Below are positions 1-5,008 of a DNA stretch of 11,374 bases, piece after piece; within the stretch, counting starts at the first letter, position 1; the number at the start of each line of letters is the position of its first letter. The notes beneath the pieces are model-generated. The model made no database searches. It worked only from the letters and a program-made list of their open reading frames with translations, and was not told the DNA's origin. A program made the translations under genes and the position numbers. Origin of the DNA: Methanobacterium sp. (lineage in GTDB: Archaea > Methanobacteriota > Methanobacteria > Methanobacteriales > Methanobacteriaceae); the NCBI GenBank assembly GCA_030017655.1, contig JASEIM010000037.1, positions 1 through 11,374 on the forward strand, read 5' to 3'.

Positions 1-37
1 TCTATAATTGAAGGTAAGAGTTCTAAATACACGTTTA

Positions 38-311
38 TTGAAGGGAAGGAAAATTCTTCAAATCTCTCAAAACCCTAGGTTTTGGAGCCTTCGAACACGA
101 AGTGTTCGGGGCAGAGAAACGCAGTTTCTCATGCGCGAAACAAAGTATCGCAAGCTTTGATTTGACATCAGAAAAATCAAAGATTTTCCGAACCGTGAAT
201 TAAAACTGACAAAAACAGAGTTTTTGTCGGTTCAAAAAAAAGAAAATTTTGAAAAATTTGGAGGTTGAAGGAAAACTTCGTTTTTCCTGAACCCAAATAT
301 GAAATATTTGG
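38..311. repeat. Mosaic of about ten short hairpins upstream of the zinc-ribbon gene
   Basis: This stretch has no ORF and is built almost entirely of adjacent inverted repeats. Arms I can pair by eye are: 38-43/56-61; 68-74/78-84 (loop CTA); 92-98/102-108 (GAA); 114-120/124-130 (GCA); 135-141/145-151 (AAA, one mismatch); 155-163/174-182 (10-base loop); 173-178/182-187 (AAA, mutually exclusive with the previous one); 204-216/220-232 (AGA, 13 pairs with one G-T); 269-276/280-288 (TTC, one bulge); and 293-300/304-311 (GAA). Most loops are exactly three bases, and the arm sequences differ from hairpin to hairpin, so this is not a tandem copy repeat. I see no clear TATA box within it. Whether it acts as a 5' leader RNA, as DNA cruciforms, or is mutational debris is unknown. 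Confidence 0.8.
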
Positions 312-314
312 AGG
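293..314 (+). promoter_or_regulatory. Hairpin overlapping the Shine-Dalgarno of the zinc-ribbon gene
   Basis: The ribosome binding site GGAGG lies at 310-314, seven bases before the ATG at 322. Its first two G bases are the end of a perfect 8-bp stem (293-300 with 304-311, loop GAA). Folding in RNA would hide part of the site. A near-copy of the GGAGG context (251-264 versus 301-314, one difference in 14) sits 50 bases upstream without a start codon. Regulation is an inference; the pairing is seen directly. Confidence 0.55.
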
Positions 315-321
315 AAATTAA

Positions 322-483
322 ATGGATAAAATAGAATGTACATCATGTAAACAAGAAATATCACCTGTAGAGACTTGCGTAAAATTCCAGTGTCCTGAAT
401 GTGACGAAATAATTTACAGATGCCAGAAATGCAGAACCTTTGGTCATCTTTACACATGTAAATGCGGATTTAATGGTCCTTAA
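322..483 (+). CDS. Small zinc-ribbon protein of the archaeal HVO_2753-like family
   Basis: A 53-residue protein made almost wholly of zinc-ligand motifs: CTSC at residues 6-9, CPEC at 24-27, CQKC at 34-37 and CKCG at 46-49, plus Cys19. This matches the short archaeal proteins with four C(P)XCG-type motifs (HVO_2753-like, often annotated as zinc-finger or RNA-binding proteins), which probably bind two zinc ions. In many euryarchaea this gene lies directly upstream of the aEF-1beta gene, as here, which suggests a link to translation; the exact role is not established. The ATG at 322 is supported by GGAGG at 310-314. Unusually, 235 bp of hairpin-rich DNA and a separate TATA box lie between this gene and aEF-1beta, so they may not be cotranscribed. 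The stop codon is inside a hairpin. Confidence 0.88.
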   Translation: MDKIECTSCKQEISPVETCVKFQCPECDEIIYRCQKCRTFGHLYTCKCGFNGP

Positions 484-503
484 AAAATCAAAGATTTTTT
501 AGG
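478..503 (+). terminator. Hairpin spanning the stop codon of the zinc-ribbon gene
   Basis: A perfect 9-bp stem (481-489 with 493-501, loop AAA) extends by two C-G pairs across a bulged T. The stop codon TAA (481-483) lies in the left arm and the right arm ends in a run of six T. It could end transcription or protect the 3' end of the message. The three-base loop matches the other hairpins in this region. Confidence 0.5.
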
Positions 504-512
504 TTGGAAAAA

Positions 513-617
513 CCCTCAAAATTCCAAGAATTTTGGGGCAACAAATCATAGCTGGAGAAAAATGCTACGCATTTTTCTATGCATCGAAAATTTTCAATTT
601 TCAAAAGATTTGTATGC
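513..617. repeat. Hairpins and a possible three-way junction between the zinc-ribbon gene and aEF-1beta
   Basis: A stem at 517-524/528-535 (loop CAA, extended by CCC/GGG around a bulged T) is followed by a nested structure. The outer arms 541-547 and 607-613 pair perfectly and extend by GCA/TGC (538-540 with 615-617) around a bulged A. They enclose a perfect 10-bp hairpin (556-565/569-578, loop TAC) and a 7-bp hairpin (586-592/593-595 loop/596-602). Together they would form a compact three-way junction in RNA or DNA. No coding potential is visible. Confidence 0.7.
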
Positions 618-672
618 TTAGATTTTCTCAACTTAAACAAAAAAATTTAATTAGAGATATTATTTATTGATG

Positions 673-680
673 TATAAAAT
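673..680 (+). promoter_or_regulatory. TATA box for the aEF-1beta gene
   Basis: TATAAAAT lies about 39 bases before the start codon in an AT-rich setting. With the usual archaeal spacing of about 25 bases, transcription would begin near 700 and leave a short leader carrying GGTGAT at 710-715. Confidence 0.55.
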
Positions 681-718
681 ATCTGATTATTATTTAACAA
701 TTTAAATACGGTGATAGA

Positions 719-988
719 ATGGGAGATGTAGTAGCAACAATAAAATTAATGCCTGAAAGCCCTGAAGTTGATTTAGAAAAAATGAAAGAAGAAATTATAG
801 CATCTATTCCTGAAGGTACTGAATTTCATAAAATAGAAGAAGAACCAATTGCATTTGGCCTTGTAGCTCTCAATGTAATGGTTGTTGTTGGCGACGCTGA
901 AGGTGGAACAGAACCAGCCGAAGAAAGCTTCGCTAAAATTGAAGGCGTCAATACTGTGGAAGTTACTGATGTAAGAAGACTGATGTAG
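719..988 (+). CDS. ef1b: Archaeal elongation factor 1-beta (aEF-1beta)
   Basis: This 89-residue protein is the guanine-nucleotide exchange factor for elongation factor 1-alpha, renewing the GTP-bound form that delivers aminoacyl-tRNA to the ribosome. Length and sequence fit the family: an N-terminal MGDVVATIKLMPESPEVD, a central EEEPIAFGLVALNVMVVVGD and a C-terminal VNTVEVTDVRRLM. It corresponds to the C-terminal exchange domain of eukaryotic eEF1B; archaeal forms carry only this ferredoxin-like fold. The start is supported by GGTGAT at 710-715, three bases before the ATG. A TATA box at 673-680 implies an independent promoter, although the zinc-ribbon gene upstream is its usual neighbour. Both ends look intact. 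Confidence 0.97.
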   Translation: MGDVVATIKLMPESPEVDLEKMKEEIIASIPEGTEFHKIEEEPIAFGLVALNVMVVVGDAEGGTEPAEESFAKIEGVNTVEVTDVRRLM

Positions 989-1020
989 TCTTAAATTTTT
1001 TTTATTTTATTATTTTTCTT
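989..1020 (+). terminator. T-rich terminator after aEF-1beta
   Basis: Immediately after the stop codon the plus strand has several T runs, including one of eight, with no strong hairpin. This is the usual form of an archaeal intrinsic terminator. Confidence 0.6.
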
Positions 1021-1080
1021 TAGTTCTAACTAAAATCAATTTTTTACTTTTTCTTTTTACTTTAAGAGGTTTAGTTTTGT

Positions 1081-1145
1081 GTAGCATGCTGTATTTAACT
1101 CCCTGTGGCCCTGGTTCCTGTGTTCACAGCTTCTTGCTATGCTTA
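1081..1145. ncRNA. GC-rich island, candidate structured RNA
   Basis: About 48% of the bases at 1081-1140 are G or C by my count, against clearly AT-rich DNA on both sides. There is no ORF. Arms 1083-1089 and 1136-1143 can pair over seven bases with one bulge. Inside them CTGTG at 103-107 of the thousand block (1103-1107) can pair with CACAG at 1125-1129, and a second CTGTG at 1118-1122 competes for the same partner. I see no C/D box, tRNA or known riboswitch motif, and the strand is undecided. It could also be a remnant of a lost gene. Confidence 0.3.
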
Positions 1146-1250
1146 TGTATAAAGCACAGTTAATCATTAAGATTTAATCCATCCAATATGTCCAGATTAA
1201 AAAAAAATTTAGGATAATTATTTAATAATTATTTAATATAAAATATTACT

Positions 1251-1449
1251 ATGGGTTCTGAAGTTATTTTTATATTGTCTATTTGTTTACTATTTGGACA
1301 GTTTGTTCTTTTTAAAGGCTTTCAAGAAAATTTAAGCAAATGGATATTACCATAATTTTATTGGATTTGTATTAATTTTTGTGCTGATAAATTATCTAAT
1401 AGACCGGATATTCAATGATTTAGCTAAGAAATTAAAAAAAGAATTCTAA
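1251..1449 (+). pseudogene. Frameshifted small two-helix membrane protein gene
   Basis: An ATG at 1251 opens a reading frame of 34 codons rich in hydrophobic residues (MGSEVIFILSICLLFG at the start) that stops at TAA 1353-1355. Shifting by one base at about 1351, a second frame continues without a break to TAA 1447-1449 and encodes another hydrophobic stretch (NFIGFVLIFVLINYLI) with a basic tail ending KKLKKEF. Joined, they give a plausible protein of about 66 residues with two membrane segments. There is no Shine-Dalgarno before the ATG, but AT-rich promoter-like DNA precedes it. It may be a recent pseudogene, a sequencing error or, less likely, a programmed frameshift. I do not recognise the family. 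Confidence 0.4.
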
Positions 1450-1576
1450 CATCCCATAGTGGGTATTCACTGATTAAACAATTTTTAAAGCCATAAGTTT
1501 AAATTGGAAAGAATTAAAGTAATATTATGTTATAATACTGACACTACATTAGTTAATAATAACATTAATAATAGGG
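1450..1576 (+). promoter_or_regulatory. Upstream region of the TctA-like permease gene
   Basis: No gene is visible. A short CCCA-TAG-TGGG hairpin near 1453-1463 could end the small ORF before it. AT-rich sequence around 1521-1540 could hold the permease TATA box, placing the transcript start near 1550. The purine-rich GGGGTGG at 1574-1580 overlaps the annotated start codon. Confidence 0.35.
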
Positions 1577-2833
1577 GTGGTAAAAATCATTGATCTTATC
1601 TTAGCGTGCATAATCGGAGTTTTATGCGGTACAATAACCGGATTAATACCCGGAATCCATGTAAATACTGTTGGAGCGTTTATTTTTGCATCTTCAACAT
1701 TTTTATTAACCATTTATTCACCGGAAATCCTCTGTGTATTTCTTATTTCAATGGCGATCTCACATGCACTCCTTGAATTTATACCTTCAATTTTCCTTGG
1801 AGTTCCTGAAGAAGGTACAGTCCTATCCATCTTACCCGGGCATCAACTTGTACTTCAAGGAAGGGGAAGAGAAGCAGTTCGATTAGCAGCAATTGGAGGA
1901 TTTGGTGCGGTTATAATAACTGCACTTCTTCTGCCAGTATTTATGATGATTTTACCACCAGTATATGGCCCCATTAAGCCATATATATGGATATTACTTA
2001 TAATAATTGTCATTTATATGTTTATACGGCTAAACAAGGACTTTAAATCAGTTTTATGGTCATTGGCCTTATTTCTACTTTCAGGAATAATGGGTTATAC
2101 CATGCTGAACACCCCCATATCCTCAAATGTTTCCCTCCTCTGTATTTTTACCGGTCTATTTGGGGTCAGTACATTACTCTACAGCCTTTCTGAAACTTCA
2201 TTTGTTCCTACTCAAAATAGATTTCATAATTTCAAAATAAGTAATAGTATCCTAAGGGGAATTTTTGCAGGCGGAATTGCAGGCACTATCCTCGGCTTTT
2301 TACCCGGCCTCGGCCCAGCTCAGGGAAGTATAATTGCACAGGAGTTAAGCGGTGGTGGAGATTCAGAAAGCAACAGAGAAGGTTTTCTTGTTGCAATCAG
2401 CGGAGTTAATACATCTGATACCCTGTTTTCCCTTGTGTTAATATTTTTAATTGGAAATCCAAGGAGCGGAATTGCAGTTTACATTAATAACATCTTAGAG
2501 AATTTTGATTTTGCTCATCTGATATTTTTTGTGTTTACAGCATTAACTGCAGTTTCTTTATCCTTATTCTTATGTTTAAAATTAGGAGATATTGTCAGCA
2601 ATTCAATTGAACAGGTAAATTATAAAAAGCTTACATGGATTGTAATTACATTTATGAGCATCCTGGTGTTTGGATTTACATTATATTATCGTTTTAATAT
2701 CCTGTTTATGATTATTGCATATATTACATCAATTTCACTTGGATTACTTCCTCATTATGTTGGAGTGAACAAATCGAATTTGATGGGAGTTTTGATTCTT
2801 CCTGCGATTGTGATTTATTATGGTATGTTTTAA
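1577..2833 (+). CDS. TctA/DUF112-family membrane permease
   Basis: A 418-residue polytopic membrane protein of the archaeal TctA (DUF112, PF01970) type, predicted to move an organic acid or other solute across the cytoplasmic membrane; the substrate is unknown. The family's paired motifs are visible: GTITGLIPGIHVNTVGAF at about 19-36 and GTILGFLPGLGPAQGSII at about 236-253. These mark two related halves, each followed by further helices. SGVNTSDTLFSL (275-286) is also typical. Bacterial TctA works with TctB and the binding protein TctC; neither is nearby, as is usual for archaeal members. The start is uncertain. GTG at 1577 lacks an upstream Shine-Dalgarno, whereas GGGGTGG would be well placed for initiation at an ATT codon at 1589, giving an N-terminus nearer to family form. 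Confidence 0.88.
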   Translation: MVKIIDLILACIIGVLCGTITGLIPGIHVNTVGAFIFASSTFLLTIYSPEILCVFLISMAISHALLEFIPSIFLGVPEEGTVLSILPGHQLVLQGRGREAVRLAAIGGFGAVIITALLLPVFMMILPPVYGPIKPYIWILLIIIVIYMFIRLNKDFKSVLWSLALFLLSGIMGYTMLNTPISSNVSLLCIFTGLFGVSTLLYSLSETSFVPTQNRFHNFKISNSILRGIFAGGIAGTILGFLPGLGPAQGSIIAQELSGGGDSESNREGFLVAISGVNTSDTLFSLVLIFLIGNPRSGIAVYINNILENFDFAHLIFFVFTALTAVSLSLFLCLKLGDIVSNSIEQVNYKKLTWIVITFMSILVFGFTLYYRFNILFMIIAYITSISLGLLPHYVGVNKSNLMGVLILPAIVIYYGMF

Positions 2834-2842
2834 AAAAAAATA

Positions 2843-3184
2843 TTACGCAGAATTATTGCATACCGGCATAAAAGTCTTTATAAGAGCCCCTAAAATCTCT
2901 CCTCTCTTTCCAGATCTGGAATTAGGCATCAAATGGGCCCCAATATAAGTATTATTTCTTGAACCAGCCTCTTTAATCCAGCATTTGTATTTTGGGTGGG
3001 ATTTATATGATATTAGTTCAGATAGATTGTTTGATTGGCCAAAATACAGAATATGGTATGTGTACGGCTTATTATATGCATCGGGCTTTTTCATGATGGC
3101 ATAAATACCGGGATTGGATAACGGTTCCCATCTTTTAATTGGATATGGACCATCGAACAGTATTCCTCCCCATTCTAAGCTCAT
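2843..3184 (-). CDS. Small GIY-YIG-like domain protein
   Basis: A 113-residue protein that I read as a stand-alone GIY-YIG-type nuclease domain. GIY lies at residues 26-28, ILYFGQSNNL at 45-54 takes the place of the YIG strand, and the C-terminal KRGEILGALIKTFMPVCN (93-110) matches the family's Glu helix followed by P..N. His63 and Cys68/Trp69 lie between. The Arg normally found just after the YIG motif is not obvious (the stretch is NLSELISYK), so catalysis may be lost or altered. The ATG at 3184 is supported by an AGGAGA-type site seven bases upstream. It converges on the TctA-like gene with nine bases between stop codons. Its role is unknown; DNA repair or a domesticated nuclease is possible. 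The family call comes from motifs alone. Confidence 0.6.
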   Translation of the reverse strand: MSLEWGGILFDGPYPIKRWEPLSNPGIYAIMKKPDAYNKPYTYHILYFGQSNNLSELISYKSHPKYKCWIKEAGSRNNTYIGAHLMPNSRSGKRGEILGALIKTFMPVCNNSA

Positions 3185-3271
3185 TTTATCTCCTTTATAG
3201 CATTTAGTAACATTTGAATAAATGATGTATTAATTATTGTAATATTAAAAAAAAGAAAAAAATAAGAGTTT

Positions 3272-3772
3272 TTAAGGAACTTTAAGACTATTCAATATCA
3301 TATTAACAGTTTGCTCATCATTGCTTGTGGATGCAAAAGCTGCTAAATATGGAGTACCATCCTTTGCAAAATATGTATTTGAAGTATAAATTCCTGATTT
3401 TTGCATTACAACTTCGTATCCATTTTGACCATCAACAGTCCGTGATTTTTCAGATATAAAAGTATATCCGTTACTTAACATGCCTGATTTATAAGATGCA
3501 GCCCATTCTTTTGTGGTGGCCAATCTCTGATTTGACCCAATGGTTACAGTTGCCAAAGCAAATGTTGATTTATCCTTATCTCCTACTGCAACGAGTACAT
3601 TGCTTCCACTGTTCTGGAAGTCACTTTTATCCAGTTCGCTCCAATCACCAGGATAGGTGAAAGAAACACCATTTTTTGAATATGTTTTATTTGTTGTTCC
3701 AGAATCAGTACACCCCGATGCCATAACGATTACGGCCAGAATCCCTAAAATTAAAATAATCCCCTTCTTCAA
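3272..3772 (-). CDS. PsbP-like secreted lipoprotein
   Basis: A lipoprotein with a signal peptide, a hydrophobic core and the lipobox MASGC, with lipidated Cys at residue 21, followed by a Ser/Thr/Asn-rich linker and a globular domain of about 135 residues. The domain's NGVSFTYPGDWSELDKS opening and C-terminal ILNSLKVP are typical of PsbP-related/DUF1795-like proteins, common among methanogen cell-surface lipoproteins. The function is not known. An ATG 12 bases upstream (3784) is in frame, but I choose TTG at 3772. GGTGAT at 3782-3777 is a strong Shine-Dalgarno four bases before it, and this start gives a canonical signal peptide beginning with M-K-K. A TATA-like sequence (about 3802-3810, minus strand) precedes it. 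Confidence 0.75.
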   Translation of the reverse strand: MKKGIILILGILAVIVMASGCTDSGTTNKTYSKNGVSFTYPGDWSELDKSDFQNSGSNVLVAVGDKDKSTFALATVTIGSNQRLATTKEWAASYKSGMLSNGYTFISEKSRTVDGQNGYEVVMQKSGIYTSNTYFAKDGTPYLAAFASTSNDEQTVNMILNSLKVP

Positions 3773-3966
3773 ATATATCACCATTTGGATTATCTTTGTC
3801 TTTTAATATATCTTTTTTCTTTATTAATCATAAATATAGTTAATAATATGCGATTGAATATTACTTTGTTCTAATTTAAACCTATCAAATTTAAAAATAA
3901 GATTATATGTCTTTAAATTTATATTTTTACAGGTTTTTTATTCTTAAATCCAAATAAAATTAGAAA

Positions 3967-4947
3967 TTAAATTACAACAACATTTTTAGCTAAGTTACTG
4001 ACAATTTCTACAAATTCATTTGAATCAACGCCAGGAAATACATCAACAAGACATATATCAAATTTTTCGTCTAAAAACTCTGTCAATTCCTTTATATCCA
4101 TACAGTAAACTTCAAATCTGTCGCCAGATGCTATTAATCCTTCTTTATTGCCTGAAAGTTTGACTGGGAAATCATTAGCTTCTAAATTGATTATGGTCAT
4201 TTCAATTGCAGGAGGCCAGATATCATTAAAAACAACTTTTTTTGCTCCTGCCTTTAAACATGCAATTCCCAAAGTTCCAGGTCCACATGTACAATCAAGG
4301 ACTGAAGGTTCATTAAAGTCTTTTAAAACGTTTTTAAGTATTTCTATTTTAGGAGATTTAACCTTTGGAAACTCTATATGGATTTTTCCCTGGTATTTAT
4401 GGATTCCTATTGATCCAAAGGGAGTCTGCACAATGTCACACCTCATGTCACATCCAGCAAGAAGTTCATATACTTGGGGGCTGGATTCGGAATCTTTCAT
4501 TCCCACAGTATCATTTAAATTCCCCTTTAAAACTCCTTTAACCTCTTTAACTTCATTTACAATTCTTTCAGAACATTTTTTGTCTACATCATCTGATAAT
4601 ATCACCAGAGAATCAGGAGATAAGAATGGAACGGAACTTGTTGGATAAGCAGGAGTTATTAAAGGCACACATGCATTTCTTAATGTAGATTTTTCGTCTT
4701 TTATCCCTTCTTCAATCATTATCTTCAATATATGGGCAATTACAACATCTAAATGTCTTTTACCACATTTACAACTTCCAAAAGTGTTGTCTATTTTATC
4801 AAGATGTATTTGAGAAGTTAAAGGGAAAAATTTTTTAAAATAAATTGTTTTGCATTCATCACATGGTCTGTAAAATAACTCTATATTTTTAAGAATCTGT
4901 GAAGTATGATTAATGCATTCACTTCCACACATGCACTTTATTTCCAT
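3967..4947 (-). CDS. SAM-dependent methyltransferase with an N-terminal zinc-binding region
   Basis: A 326-residue protein in two parts. The N-terminal 65 residues carry CMC (5-7), CDEC (29-32) and CKCGKRH (59-65), a likely zinc site. The C-terminal part is a class I Rossmann methyltransferase: VLDCTCGPGTLGIA (216-229) is the SAM-binding motif I, VFNDIWPPAIE (239-249) holds the acidic residue that binds the SAM ribose, and FDICLVDVFPG (296-306) is motif IV. The segment IGIHKYQGKIHIEFPKVKSPK before motif I recalls tRNA/ribosomal protein methyltransferases of the Trm5/PrmA type, but the substrate cannot be read from the sequence. It starts divergently from the secretion ATPase. No Shine-Dalgarno precedes the ATG and a TATA-like element lies about 20-35 bases upstream, so the message may be leaderless. 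Confidence 0.78.
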   Translation of the reverse strand: MEIKCMCGSECINHTSQILKNIELFYRPCDECKTIYFKKFFPLTSQIHLDKIDNTFGSCKCGKRHLDVVIAHILKIMIEEGIKDEKSTLRNACVPLITPAYPTSSVPFLSPDSLVILSDDVDKKCSERIVNEVKEVKGVLKGNLNDTVGMKDSESSPQVYELLAGCDMRCDIVQTPFGSIGIHKYQGKIHIEFPKVKSPKIEILKNVLKDFNEPSVLDCTCGPGTLGIACLKAGAKKVVFNDIWPPAIEMTIINLEANDFPVKLSGNKEGLIASGDRFEVYCMDIKELTEFLDEKFDICLVDVFPGVDSNEFVEIVSNLAKNVVVI

Positions 4948-5008
4948 ATGCTTAAATATTGGATGTTTAATATAAATATATATAATTCATTTGGTAGTCG
5001 TGAGGCAC
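4948..5008. promoter_or_regulatory. Divergent promoter between the methyltransferase and the secretion ATPase
   Basis: This 61-bp gap carries one long TA-rich element (4966-4985) that can be read as a TATA box on both strands. The plus-strand transcript would begin around 4995-5000, and the minus-strand one very near the methyltransferase ATG. GAGG at 5002-5005 would serve the ATPase. Confidence 0.5.

Noticed and set aside
200..457. Minus-strand ORF of 85 residues
   Set aside because: It lies antisense to the zinc-ribbon gene and the hairpins, has low-complexity Phe-rich sequence, no ribosome binding site and no family motif.
38..617. CRISPR array
   Set aside because: The repeated units share structure but not sequence, and there are no regular spacers.
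1081..1145. tRNA, or C/D box sRNA
   Set aside because: No cloverleaf can be drawn with conserved T-loop and D-loop bases, and no paired RUGAUGA and CUGA boxes are seen.
4148..4648. Plus-strand ORF of 166 residues
   Set aside because: It is antisense to the methyltransferase gene, whose motifs are clear; its own translation has no recognisable domain.
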